Shown here in pieces: positions 39,216 through 50,402 of a stretch of 64,000 bases of DNA (positions are counted from its first letter, which is position 1; every line of letters starts with the position of its first letter). The notes under the pieces are model-generated. The model had not been told where the DNA came from and searched no databases. It saw only the letters and a program-made list of their open reading frames with translations. Made by a program: the position numbers and the translations under genes. Source of the stretch: Zoroaster sp. YZ-2022 (lineage: Eukaryota > Echinodermata > Asteroidea > Forcipulatida > Zoroasteridae). Location: positions 39,006,466-39,070,465 of the forward strand of contig CM055816.1 of assembly GCA_029582265.1 (NCBI GenBank). The letters are read 5' to 3'.

Positions 39216-40800
39216 TACCCCGTAGTATAGGCGCCACACGATTTTCCATGCGGCTGCACTCAGAGGCCGATCATGATTGGGTAACTTATAGCTTGTTATG
39301 AGAATACAAAGACCTGACGTAAACGACTGTTCGATGTCGGAGACAACGGCGGCGGAACACTTTTAAAAGTGGGAAAGGGGGGGGGGCAAGGTCCAGTCAG
39401 TGTTCCGGGCAAGATGAAATTATAACGTAGGGGCACATAACAGTTGAAAGAGACGAACCATCGAGAGCAACATTAGTGTAGATGCTCCCGGTTTCAGCGG
39501 TGGAACAAGGGTTAAAGTATTAAAGTAACTATTACATTGTGTATTTTTTGTAAATAAACTTAGTGCTCAAGTATTTTTCACAACCGTAGAATATTTTTAA
39601 CATATTGGCAAACTCAAAGTGTATCGGAAAAATGTGTTGGCCCGAAACGGTATTGCGTGCCTGGCTAGCCCAGAATACATGTGGACTATTTTCTCCTATT
39701 ATTGCGGTACCCCTATTTTCCGCGACAATTTTTTTTGTTTTGCGTTGCCATACTCACCTTATTGGCAATTTTCAACTAGGTCATCGGCAACCAAGAACTT
39801 TCTGCCGATCTGAAATTCCCCAACGGACGAATTTTCGTTGACCATGTCTGTCAAAAGTACTCTCGTATCATTTTGAGTTTCGCGTTTTATATGTTGTTCT
39901 GTCCTTTTGAATATCTGTGCATATGCCCCGTTTCAATTATAAAAAGTTCACCCTCAATACGTGCAATTCTCCATCATAGTGGAATCGACCAACAATGGAG
40001 CGGCGGGGGTCTAAAGAAATTCAGGCCTTCGTAAATAAATGCCTAAAATATTTTAAAATTGTTTTCATCTGCTGGGAAGTTTAACACCGCCACGCTTCAG
40101 GCCATTGAACAACTCCTTTCCGATTACTGCGATAACATGACAAACACCCCAGATTTCTCACTGCACGCATGCACATTTTTGGACATCGGAGACAACGTAG
40201 ATGAATTTAATCAAACCACTGGTGGGAATTTCGTTTTAGGTCAAAGTGAAAAGTAATACTTCATCAACAATAATTACAGGACATTCCACAAAGGTTGGTT
40301 GAACATCGTTTATTCTCATCGAGAAACGTACTAAGAACCGCTATGGGGAACCCATTCGATTTTGATTGAGTTTACTCTGATACAAAACAAACGTCAAGAA
40401 ACATGGCACAGTATATAGAAAATAAGTTAACAAAATTGCAAAAGAACATTCACAATAATATCCAAGGATAGGCCTAACCCAAGAAAGCCAATAACTTGTT
40501 GTTTTTTTTCCATTGGGATCCTTACAGAAAACAGCAAAAACAAGTTGCGTGCATGTACAAAATTACAAAAACATAAGCAATTTAACACAAAGACAATCAT
40601 TAAAAAATAAACCTAAACTAAAGTGTTTGATGAAAATATGCAAATTATAAAGTTTGATCACTCACTTGAACACTGAGCTCGCACTTCGTCTCCCTACATT
40701 AAAAACGAAATAAAAGGCAAACAATGTTTCCCTCGACTTGGCCTGTGTTGAGATTTGGCATTTAACTGTTGTCTACTGCTTAGAAAAGATTTGAACCAGT
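39216..40800. other. Stretch without identified content
   Basis: A G-run at 39377-39387 and a 65-codon open frame at 40059-40256 without any domain. Nothing supportable. Confidence 0.35.
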
Positions 40801-41338
40801 CTACAGAACCGATGCCCATGGCCTGTAGTTTTTTACATAACATAAGTTATCGACAGTGTCACTAACAAAAGCTTTTTGGAAATCAAGCATAAACATTCCT
40901 GTGTATTTACCCAATGACGTTTGAAAACGAGTATTATCAGTTAAATATATGAGGCAGGCGTCAGTTGAAAATGTACCTCTAAACCCCGATTGAAAATTGT
41001 ATGAAATGTTGTTTTCCTTGAGATATTCCTCAACCTGAACATAAATCGCCTTTTCAATAAATTTGGAAATTACACAGAGAACGCTAATCGATCTACAGTT
41101 GCTAACACCGGTTTTATCCTGGCTGTACCCTGGCAATTTTAAAATCATCAGGAACAGTTTCAAAAAGGATGGAGAGATTTATTATGTGAGTGATAGTTTT
41201 TTTTAAATGTTCACTGGCCCCGTCCCTCAAAAGTCTGGCAGGGATGTTGTCAGGATCCGAGTCTTCAGTGCATTTTTGGCACATGCAAGTGATGTACCTT
41301 AAAATTTTCCTAAATAGTTTTGTATAGAACAAATTTTA
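40801..41338 (-). pseudogene. Non-LTR retrotransposon RT fragment (broken)
   Basis: Minus-strand pieces in two frames: DPDNIPARLLRDGASEHLKK, VPDDFKIARVQP, then CRSISVLCVISKFIEKAIYV, GFRGTFSTDACLIYLTDNTR and MFMLDFQKAF, where the RT palm motif starts. After FQKAF the sequence breaks off into unrelated bases. One frameshift near 41120. It abuts the hAT remnant. Confidence 0.85.
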
Positions 41339-41340
41339 AG

Positions 41341-42222
41341 CTACATCACTTCCATGTGCCAAACAAATGCCCTCCTCCTATCATTTGTTGAGGAAAATGT
41401 TTTGCAAATTGACTTTAAATCTAGTGCTCTTGTTAGATGTTTGTGGACATGTAAGAAGGCAACGTGATTTAGCCTCTTCTGTGACAAAGTCGATCTTAAG
41501 TATGTTTTTAAGCGGCGCAGAGAAGAGAAACTTCTTTCGGAATTAGCATTATACATAGGAATTGTAAAATAAAGACGTAATAATTTGTGTATTTCCGAAA
41601 GAAGTGATTTGGTGGATATATTCTGTTGTAAAATTTCAGCAATTGTGGAGACCTTTGTGATATTCTTTAATTGCATATTTTCGGGCTGGCGATCATTGTA
41701 CGTCCTAACAACATCAGGAAGCATCGTCAGATGAACCTTTAGTCGATCGAGGTCTAAATCATCGGAGTACAGAGTACGCAGAGTCGGTGGTAAAGTGAAG
41801 TTAACCCTATTTGCAGCAGAAGTTATCATATTTTCTATATCAGATAAAATAAATAATGTTTGCTGATCAAAACGATCATCTAATTTAGTCAAGAGGGTAT
41901 CCAAGAGTGCATAATACTGTTGCCTGTAGTACTCCTCAACTGTTTCCCATTCATATGTTTGAGTTCCTTCGTCAATCCGTCTGGGTGGCCTAACCGTTCT
42001 TCTTGGAAGCTCTGGCGCTCCCGTGAGGTCTTTTGCTGCCATTTCTGCATCTCCATAAATTAGGGCAAATGTCTCATCAGTTCGCATAGATAAATACCGG
42101 TAGTGATTCTTCAGAGTTGCCGTGCACATGGAGACATCTTCCGCCCGACTCCGAATGAGGCCGATTGTGGCTACGCCCGGCTTGAAATTTTGCCATACCA
42201 CTTCTGCGCCGGGACTCTGCAT
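41341..42222 (-). pseudogene. hAT-family transposase, C-terminal part
   Basis: A 293-codon frame. Near the C-terminus RLYFTIPMYNANSERSFSSL then RRLKTYLRSTLSQKRLNHVA is the hAT dimerisation region, with the conserved N-x-E-R-x-F-S core. The upstream part (RRTVRPPRRIDEGTQTYEWE; LSDIENMI) resembles the insertion domain of ZMYM1-like hAT proteins. An in-frame TAA lies just before the first ATG. The zinc finger and most of the catalytic region are absent, so it is a remnant or a downstream exon of one. It is on the same strand as the adjoining LINE piece but of different origin. Confidence 0.82.
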
Positions 42223-42369
42223 TCTTACTTAGACAAAAAACACCCAATTAGGACACGGCCTCAGCTGGCGTGCCCGCTTGCAAGCTCGTAACCTGTTTAT
42301 CAAAGCGACGACGGCTGATCAGTGTAACGTCGCAGCGCCATTGCTTCCAAACATGAAACAGCAAAAGAG

Positions 42370-42710
42370 TACTAAATGTTGCCAGGCCGCGTATTTTTTT
42401 TTTTACACCGCAGCGACGGGTTTTGTGCAGTAAAAGTGCCAATTCCGGTCTTGAGAGAGAGACTACGAAACCCTAGGCGCGCGATGATAGAAAACTCCAA
42501 GCTGCAGTCGACCATGGCGCTCTGCAGTGGAACTCATGGAGCCATTCCCTCTCCGTTGATGGTAGGTTTTTTTTGCGTGTCGAAATTCCCTTCGCGCGCA
42601 TGCGTGCTGAATGGGTTCATAGTCTTGACACAAGGGCGAAATGCGCACAAAACCCGTCGCTGCGGTGTAAAAAATAAAATACGCTGCCAGGCCAGGCTAA
42701 TCGCTTCTCT
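42370..42710. mobile_element. Inverted-repeat element upstream of the hAT remnant
   Basis: Left arm TTACACCGCAGCGACGGGTT with TTGTGCA; right arm is its complement, CAAAACCCGTCGCTGCGGTG then TAAAAAATAAAATACGCTGC. Arms of about 60 bases flank about 200 bases. It may be a separate MITE or relate to the transposase's ends. Confidence 0.7.
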
Positions 42711-43390
42711 CAACGATCGACCGGACCGCGTTACATATTCAAAATGAAGTTGACAGTGAAACCACGTTTGGTTTAAATAGCGCCGGGTAGAAAGTGGGGG
42801 CAAAATAGCTACCTTTTCAAAAGTCAGGGGGACAACGGCCCCCCGGTTCCGCCACCGAGACAGTGGGGGGGGGGCGGGGCAAAATAGCTACCTTTTCAAA
42901 AGTGGGGTGGGGGGGCAATGGCCCCCCGTCCCCCGGTTCCGCTGCCGGTGGTCGGAGATATGGCAGTGGACGACGTGTAGCCATTACGTGAATGAAACAT
43001 GCGCCAAACGGTACCACGTAAGGATTTTAACACGCACAGTCAGCTGACGCAGGTTCGGGTAATGTAATGGTGCGTGCTACGGCCGCGGCATGGCAGAAAA
43101 GATCGGTGGAAAATGCTGAAACAATATAACCTTTCCCCTCTTGCGCGGAAACGACGCCGTCCGGGGATTTCTAAGGGCCAAGATACTCTCGGGATTTTAC
43201 CACTCCGCCGGGGGGTGGGGGGGTGGGGGGGGGGTCTGGAGCCAGCTAGGTAACCCCAAGGCACAGTCAAACAGTTACGACAAAGACAAAAGAGGCGGCC
43301 TAAGAGTTACGCTCTTATAATATAAGATGTACAATAGAACAAGAACAAAATGGAATACTGTTACAATCTGTGTGCTCCGAATCAAACAAT
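42711..43390. other. G/C-run stretch without gene
   Basis: Two G-rich blocks (42790-42960, with CAAAATAGCTACCTTTTCAA repeated in tandem and CCCCCGGTTCCGC repeated, and 43200-43240). Resembles a decayed hAT-type MITE. Confidence 0.4.
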
Positions 43391-43545
43391 TAAGGAGGAC
43401 GATCAGAGCACACTGATCGAAACGTCGAGTTGTACCTCCAGTTCTTTTCGGAACTAATTACTACTCAATTGAGAATTTCACATGGTGTCACTGCAATTAG
43501 TCTTACTTATCCTCCTCAACATGCAAAGCTACAAGTTTTGGCCCT
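43391..43545 (-). mobile_element. R4 element, partial copy
   Basis: GATCAGAGCACACTGATCGA then AACGTCGAGTTGTACCTCCA and CATGGTGTCACTGCAATTAG, matching 56.7-56.9 kb and the complement of 11657-11785. Confidence 0.8.
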
Positions 43546-44152
43546 GGATTCATTGTAATTCCAATTTAATTTCCAAAATTTTCCCAAGTTGGCTGTAGTA
43601 AGCTATAAGCAATAATTATGTTGTGTTTACAGTGTATTGATATAGCGCCCTCGTGCGAGGACAGAAGAAAATATAGCAATCAAATTACCGCAAAAATAGC
43701 AATCAGTAGCCTACCGGAACGCAAGACACGTAATTAAGATAAAAACGTAGGCCTATCCGTGCAGTTTCGAGAAAAAGCGATGCCTTTTCATATACTCCCA
43801 CGTGAATGATTACAGCAAAATAAATTAAGCTTTTATTATGCTCTTTTGTTGGGCTTTAATTTTAACACGTTAAGTTCACGCAGTGAAATCGCAATTAAGT
43901 GCTGCTTCCATTCATGAGCCGCGCTCGGCCGCGTGATATTCAGAAGAAACCGCGGTGTTATTCAGAGTTCGTGCTTCCTGTTGTCGTAAATTGCACGCAA
44001 TTAATGCACTGTTGGCACATTTCGAAAAACATAAAAGATCAGTTTTGCAAGAAACTCACCAGGGAGTATAGTTGAAGAAGCTATGGGTTTGCTGACTGTT
44101 TCTAAGCACTGAAGATTTGCCGAGTTGTTTGTTTCTTATAAATTGTCCATAA
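43546..44152. other. Stretch without identified content
   Basis: Nothing recognised. Confidence 0.35.
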
Positions 44153-44920
44153 GCTGCGGTTTCGGGTGGCAGTTCCCCCTTTATGATAATGGTCAAGGAC
44201 AGATATTTTAAATATTTGCTGCGGTTTCGGGTGGCAGTTCCCCCTTTATGATATGGTCAAGGACAGATATTTTAAATATTTGCTGCGGTTTCGGGTGGCA
44301 GTTCCCCCTTTATGATATGGTCAAGGACAGATATTTTAAATATTTGCTGCGGTTTCGGGTGGCAGTTCCCCCTTTATGATATGGTCAAGGACAGATATTT
44401 TAAATATTTGCTGCGGTTTCGGGTGGCAGTTCCCCCTTTATGATATGGTCAAGGACAGATATTTTAAATATTTGCTGCGGTTTCGGGTGGCAGTTCCCCC
44501 TTTATGATATGGTCAAGGACATATATTTTAAATATTTGCTGTGGTTTCGGGTGGCAGTTCCCCCTTTATAGGTCAAGGACATATATTTTAAATATTTGCT
44601 GCGGTTTCGGGTGGCAGTTCCCCCTTTATGATATGGTCAAGGACATATATTTTAAATATTTGCTGTGGTTTCGGGTGGCAGTTCCCCCTTTATAGGTCAA
44701 GGACATATATTTTAAATATTTGCTGCGGTTTCGGGTGGCAGTTCCCCCTTTATGATATGGTCAAGGACATATATTTTAAATATTTGCTGTGGTTTCGGGT
44801 GGCAGTTCCCCCTTTATGATATGGTCAAGGACATATATGTTTTAAATATTTGCTGTGGTTTCGGGTGGCAGTTCCCCCTTTATGATATGGTCAAGGACAT
44901 ATATTTTAAATATTTGCCGT
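44153..44920 (+). repeat. Minisatellite, 64-bp unit, 12 copies
   Basis: The unit contains GCTGCGGTTTCGGGTGGCAG, TTCCCCCTTTATGATATGGT and CAAGGACAGATATTTTAAAT. The first six copies are nearly identical. Later copies carry GTGG for GCGG, CATATA for CAGATA and, in two, a deletion (TTTATAGGTCAAGG). Short open frames are artefacts of the repeat. Confidence 0.97.
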
Positions 44921-45264
44921 TTTGTAAAGAATAGGTTGGAACAAAATGAAATTGTCCTACCGTAACGGGCAGTGTATTTTCGGGCAATTAATATTCCATG
45001 CGTGACATCCGTTTTCGCTGTGGTTGAACACCGTGCGTGTATAGATTATGGCGGACATCCAGGTCATGAATCTGTCATTGATCGCATATTGTGGCGCGAC
45101 CTACCCACCCTGCTATCGGACTGGATTACATATATAGCCTTGTAAACATGACAATAAGAGTGTTTGGAGAATTATATGTCTCTTTAACTCACCCTATAGT
45201 TTGCCTAGCGGGTCCCCGTGTCTCCAGCAATGTGCGGTGAACTTACGGTCGGCCTCTGGTCAGC
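44921..45264. other. Stretch without identified content
   Basis: Nothing recognised; GGTCGGCCTCTGGTCAGCTT and a near copy lie at 45248-45287, next to the gag fragment. Confidence 0.35.
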
Positions 45265-45670
45265 TTACGGTCGGTCTTTGGTCGGCGCGTGGAACTTGAA
45301 CGATAGTTTGGACATTGCTGGACATTGGTTGGGAGTAGGTGCATAAACACTGTTGCTTAGTATCGAGGGTTCCAGTTTACGATCCCCGAGGAGTTGCTCC
45401 ATCTTGCGCAGAAGTTGAGAGGTGTTTTTTTGTCTCCCAACTCTTCTGTTGTCAAGAGTTTCTGAAGGCTTGTCTTGTGGTGGACTAATCAATAAATCTC
45501 TAACTTCTTGAACAATGGTCGGTTGTAGAGAAGCTATGACATATGAGTATTTGGTCAGTTCTGCTGTAATTCCGTGAGTTAGAAATTGTGCCTCCACTAA
45601 TTGTGCGAACCAGATCACTGGGTCATTGGGCCAGTACGGGGGTAGTTTCAAACTAACGGCGCTGACCATA
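45265..45670 (-). pseudogene. Gypsy-like retrotransposon gag fragment
   Basis: The minus frame reads VSLKLPPYWPNDPVIWFAQL then VEAQFLTHGITAELTKYSYV, IASLQPTIVQEVRDLLISPP and RKMEQLLGDRKLEPSIL. This is the N-terminal gag pattern of many animal Ty3/Gypsy elements (LPPFW-x-DDP-x-WF, F-x-x-x-GI-x-x-x-x-x-K-Y, V-x-D-L-x-x-PP). No protease, RT, integrase or LTR nearby, so it is an isolated piece. Confidence 0.8.
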
Positions 45671-45799
45671 ACATGACACAAATCACATGACGCAAATGTT
45701 TGTATTTACAAAAGTAGGTCAAAATTAAACGGGCAGTCACCAGAAGTGTATCATCTAAGGCCAAAAAACAAGTCTCCAAGAAAAACTTCCAAGAAAACA

Positions 45800-46020
45800 T
45801 GGAATTATGAGGAAAGCAAAGTGGAACAACCTCAACAGTAAAACCACAGCCACGTTTTACATGTCTTTCAGCAGACCCAATTTGGAGTACTGTAACCTAT
45901 TGGCCGAGAACAGCAGCGAGCACAAACAAACCTAAGGATTTTAAACATCAGTCTTCAAAATAAAGCTACCTCCTCTCTTCCACTGAATCTTCACGAGTTA
46001 GTACGTATAATGAGTATCCA
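45800..46020 (+). pseudogene. Decayed reverse-transcriptase C-terminal scrap
   Basis: FYMSFSRPNLEYCNLLA at about 45858-45905 resembles the SFIRPxLEYC block of LINE RT C-termini; a stop follows and then ILNISLQNKATSSLPLN. Too short to assign further. Confidence 0.45.
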
Positions 46021-46599
46021 TTGAATATCATATACTCTTATAGTTCAATCAGCTAACAGAGTGGGATACGTATGGTTTTAAGGTTAGTGTTAGATACTGA
46101 AAATGATCTCATTGAATAATTACGACAAGATCACACAGATGACATCCTTTTGGAGGGACAATAGGATGATGAATGGACTCGGTGCTTGTAGGGATTGATG
46201 TTACTATAGGTAATTATGTTGACACTTTTTAATTTTCATGTGTCTTTTTTTTTCTTTTCTAATTTTGTATCAGTTTATAAAGTTTTTAGTTTTAATATAT
46301 TTAGTTGTTAGATTTTAGATTTTATCTATCAGAGTATCTTACTTATCTATCAGAGTATCTTTTTCTAACTTTGTTAAAAAGAATAAACATGTTCTTAGAA
46401 GCAATGTTATCAGTGGTGTAATATAATTCATTGTCAAATAAAACAATTTGATGTTGGAGTATACAAAATATCGTACCTGTACACAATAACACATAATTAT
46501 GTAGTCACTGTTGCTTCACACAACAGGCAGAGGGCGGTACGAATATAAACAAGTGTGACATGGGATTCAAACAAAGATTATCAAGACCTGACGAACACA

Positions 46600-46700
46600 C
46601 TGATCTACATTATATTGACTGGATAGAGGGCGTATGTGCTTACACTGAAGACACCATGTCAGTGCTCTCACAAACCACGCATTGCAATACATACAGGGAT
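46600..46700 (-). repeat. Inverted single copy of the 97-bp unit
   Basis: TATATTGACTGGATAGAGGG, GTGCTTACA and CACAAACCACGCATTGCAAT are the complement of unit landmarks in 37593-38300, with the middle altered. Confidence 0.7.
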
Positions 46701-47189
46701 AATATACGTCTCCATTGTACAATGCATTCCTTTGTGTTTCTAATAATTATGTATGCGCGTGACCACGGTGGATGCGTTCATTTATTGTATGCACCAAAGA
46801 GCCAACCGTCTTTCCACGAGTCTAATAAGGATCAGTCCAGAAACGTCCCCAGAGTTCCCCTTGATACACAACAGTCGTATTAAGGTGATATTTTATTACT
46901 AATAACACATATACTGCATAATTTATTCCTTTCTTAGAAATACAAAAATCCTTTATGCGAGATCGATTATTCCAGTCCTGTCCTTTATCGACTGGCACAC
47001 GTTCAAGTCAGACTACATCCTGCGGGCGACGAATCCTTTGAAACATTTTGGTTTTTTATCAGTTCCGCAAGACCAGTTGTTCAAAGGAATATTCATGAGA
47101 AAAACCCATTCATAATGGGCCTATGTGAATCGTTGTACCTTTTTTTATATCAATCATTAATTTTGCTTTTCATTGATGTGAAATATCTG
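46701..47189. other. Stretch without identified content
   Basis: GTATGCGCGTGACCACGGTG at about 46750 echoes the 97-bp unit; otherwise nothing recognised. Confidence 0.35.
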
Positions 47190-47392
47190 TTTATATCAGA
47201 CAATCTGTTTCTGTTAATGCCTTCAAGAAGGCTCTTAAAACTCACTTGTTTCCTCATTAATTTTGCATAAATTTATGTCTTATTCTATCCTGATTTGTAT
47301 TTATTATGTCATATTAACGTTTGTAAGCGCCATGAGCCTCTCGGGAATGGCGCATGATAAATACTTGTTGTAATGTAATGTAATGGCAAGTA
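47190..47392 (+). mobile_element. LINE 3' end with TAATG-repeat tail
   Basis: From CAGACAATCTGTTTCTGTTA it matches the 54655-54860 LINE end (opposite strand): AAGGCTCTTAAAACTCACTT, GAGCCTCTCGGGAATGGCGC and the tail GTTGTAATGTAATGTAATGG. 5' truncated. Confidence 0.88.
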
Positions 47393-47497
47393 ATTCACTG
47401 TTGGTTAATTAACATGTCTGTATGTGCACATACATACATTATAATAATCACCGGATGTGTTTAAAAACAACATGTGGACCTTTTCATTCTGTCGTTA

Positions 47498-47830
47498 AAG
47501 TGGCAGTATCGTCACGATCGACAGGGCATGGAATTAGAATACTAGTTTTAGATTAACTCAGTGACTGCAATAATGCCGACACATGATGAGGTCATTATTA
47601 CCGTTGCTGCTGCATAAATGAGCCAGTCATTTTTGTAGTCCTTTGTCCTGTTTGTCTCCTTGTCTGTCCCTAGGTTAGGGCACAAAAGCATTTTTGCTTC
47701 ACCCAAACCTAAATGTTGTCCTTTGTGTAATAATTTCATATATATTTAATATACCTGTAATACTGTATTTCAACCTATTACAAGCAATGTATATTTCTAT
47801 TTCCAAGGACAGCATTGAAATAAATGTATT

Positions 47831-47866
<36 letters not shown>

Positions 47867-47931
47867 CCACAAGCACTGATTCCATGTCCTATCGAAAGTC
47901 TGCTTTGATCATGACGATACTGCATACCCCT
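47498..47931. mobile_element. TTAA-flanked MITE M3, copy 1, with nested insertion
   Basis: Ends AGTGGCAGTATCGTCACGAT and the complement ATCATGACGATACTGCATACCCCT, flanked by TTAA (47494-47497, 47932-47935). A sequence ending in ATCA repeats is inserted at about 47632-47873. Confidence 0.82.
47632..47873 (+). mobile_element. Retroposon 3' end with (AATC)n tail nested in M3
   Basis: Ends in AAATAAATGTATTATCAATC followed by eight or so AATC units, the style of LINE or SINE 3' tails. Absent from the other two M3 copies. Confidence 0.6.
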
Positions 47932-48241
47932 TTAACGAGAAACTGCACTCGGAATGTAATCATCTGAAATTTTTTTTAAAGTCAGGTAGTTCGGGGGAAG
48001 ACGATAACCGATCATTTGTAAATGGTTTAATGGCACCATTTATTTAGAATATTGGCAGGGTCGTGTTTTGATAGCTTCAGAGGGGCTTACATTTATAGAT
48101 TATGTTTTTTAAACGTATTCACATTTTTTAAATCAAAATAAGTATGTTTTCTGATAGTTTTGCAAATCACCGCATGAATACAATTAAGCTAGCTGCTCGT
48201 CGTCTGCGGCGTTTGAAAGACTTGATGATTCAAGCCTAGAC
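47932..48241. other. Stretch without identified content
   Basis: Nothing recognised. Confidence 0.35.
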
Positions 48242-48249
48242 TGGTCCCC

Positions 48250-48273
48250 TGTCTTTATCCTCAAGGATAAAGA
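48250..48273. repeat. Perfect 10-bp-arm hairpin
   Basis: GTCTTTATCC-TCAA-GGATAAAGAC, a tight four-base loop. Confidence 0.85.
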
Positions 48274-48322
48274 CGGGCTCCCAGCGGTACCATTCAAGGG
48301 ATTTTATTGGTTCAATTGTGCT

Positions 48323-48459
48323 GAAGATCTGACGTCACGCTTCGAGGCTCGCGAGCTAGCTACCAGCCAAGGTCAAAGTTGAATCTCGGGGAAACATGGC
48401 GGCTCACGGCCATATCTGGCTTAATTCACGAGCCTCAAAGCGTGACGTTAGATCTTCAG
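48323..48459. repeat. Inverted repeat with about 30-bp arms
   Basis: TGAAGATCTGACGTCACGCT then TCGAGGCTCG is mirrored by CGAGCCTCAAAGCGTGACGT then TAGATCTTCA, with two mismatches. Spacer about 77 bases. Confidence 0.85.
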
Positions 48460-49039
48460 GCTAATTCAAGCCTTGTTTACTTGGTAGGCCACAATAACCG
48501 TTGACATAATCATCATATCTATTCTAGTATTTCCTTTAAAGGGAATGCAGATTACGATTATTACCAAATTATCAAATGTGATATGATCTGGGAAACCCTT
48601 CACATGGTGAAATTTGTCATTTTTGTGTTATATACATCAAATTAACGAGGACACTGTGTTGTTTTCAAAACAGTCATGATTCTAGGTTGTCTATAACTTG
48701 AGTTATGCTCTCGGGAAGTTACAGCCGCCGCTGTCCTTGAAAAACAATGGCGGAAACGAAAAACAAAGACAGCTTTTTAATTATCTGTCATCATAAAACT
48801 ATACATAAAACGATGTAATTTTTATTTAATATTTCAAGAATGATCATTTAGATATTAACAATTAAAATGGTAACAAAAACTCAAATTGTCAGACAAAAAA
48901 TTGGGGGACTATTTTGCCATTATCTTCAAAACAAGTTCGCCGACATCCGACGGGTTTTTCCAGATCGCATCACAAATTTACGAACTGTTATCTAATAACT
49001 ATCTACTTGGTGTCAATTAAAGTCAAACACGTATTATCA
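48460..49039. other. Stretch without identified content
   Basis: Nothing recognised. Confidence 0.35.
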
Positions 49040-49300
49040 ATCATCATGAGAAGTGATTTCTGAAGTGCTTTCATCTTAGAGAAAGCAGTAACTGTTATGT
49101 CGAATTTGAACAACGTAAAATCAGTTTTTCGTTCTTTCAAAAAGAAAAAAAACGCGATTTCCTACTGTAATGAAATTGTCACATGTAAATGATATGTCTT
49201 GAAAACTATAGAGGGTTGGAATTTAGCGTACGTTACCAAATACTAATATTCTACCTTCCTGTTAACATAAAACAAAATTACTCTACAGAGTTTCTTTAAG
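49040..49300 (+). repeat. Dispersed repeat R5, copy 1
   Basis: ATCAATCATCATGAGAAGTG, GAAGTGCTTTCATCTTAGAG and GTTATGTCGAATTT match 61325-61610 with moderate divergence. Confidence 0.65.
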
Positions 49301-49339
49301 TGAAATTTTGTGAAAATAACATATAGGCCTATGTATATA

Positions 49340-49637
49340 CACTGTAAAAAAAAAAATCTGTATTTTTACAGAGAAAATTTCACAGAAACAGTATGTTTTT
49401 TATTTTCACAACACTTAAATACAGATTACAGCCATTTGCTTGGATTTCAAATAAAAAATTGCCTGTATTTTTAATATATGGATGTAAAATTATTTTACAG
49501 ATTTTTGTGTACTATAAAAGCAAATTGGGGCGTTATCTTAAAAAAAAAAAAAACATCTGTATTTTTACATCAAAGTGTCTGGCGATGCTGCTGCCATCAC
49601 GTTTGATGTACATTTACAGATTTTTTTTTTTACAGTG
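49340..49637. mobile_element. 298-bp MITE with CACTGTAAAAA ends
   Basis: Ends CACTGTAAAAA then ATCTGTATTTTTACAG, mirrored at the right by TTTACAGAT and a T-run then TACAGTG. TA lies outside both ends. CTGTATTTTTA and ATTTTTACA recur inside. Confidence 0.82.
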
Positions 49638-50402
49638 TAGGCCTACATAATAAAAGATTGAATACAATTCCGGGCATCATATTACATCACTTCAATCGCA
49701 CGTTATGCATGATGGCTGTCCAACAGGTGTTAGAATAGGTTGTTGAATTCAATCTTGATTAAAAAATGAAATCGTTATTTATTTCCGACCTCATTAAAAT
49801 GTCTATCTGTATGCTTTGTGGCCGTACGCTATCTCCCCTTGCTGCTGCATCAAGGTTATTCAGCAGGTGCGATGTCAGTGGTTGATATGGCAACAAGATA
49901 TAATGATGGGAATCTTGCCTTATTTTCAGTGAACCATTGCATATTGTCCGTGACGTTTACGATGCGGAGAGTGGTGTACACATCGTATTAGGCGGCATGC
50001 ATCCGCAGTTGTTCTCGTAATTTGTCACGGGGGCAAATTTGTTCAAATTTGGAGGCATTAATGGCGGATATTATCGATTCTGATGTTTTGTATCAGATCT
50101 GGGGTTGAATATATTTCCTTGTATTCGAAAATGAATTACGAACACTATGAACGTATGACTACGTAGTCTACGCATAATTGCATAGGTTTACATTAGTTAA
50201 AAATGCACTAAATACGAATACAGTCTCTGAACGATATACGAATACGAATACGAATCGTTTAAATAAAAATAAATTGGATGTGAATCAGAATACTCTCAGT
50301 GTATTCAAATACCTTGTAAATCATTAGCATATTGTCACATACAAGGTCCTATCTAAAAATGCAACAAGGTCATAAAAAAAATTATGTGCAATAGTGCATA
50401 AA
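49638..50402. other. Stretch without identified content
   Basis: CGAATA repeats near 50210-50250; no gene. Confidence 0.35.

Noticed and set aside
42376..43017. Several Pro/Arg-rich open frames
   Set aside because: Located in the inverted-repeat element and G/C runs, with no domain.
44504..44934. Repeated 60-63-codon open frames
   Set aside because: Same peptide from each unit of the 64-bp minisatellite; no start context or conservation.
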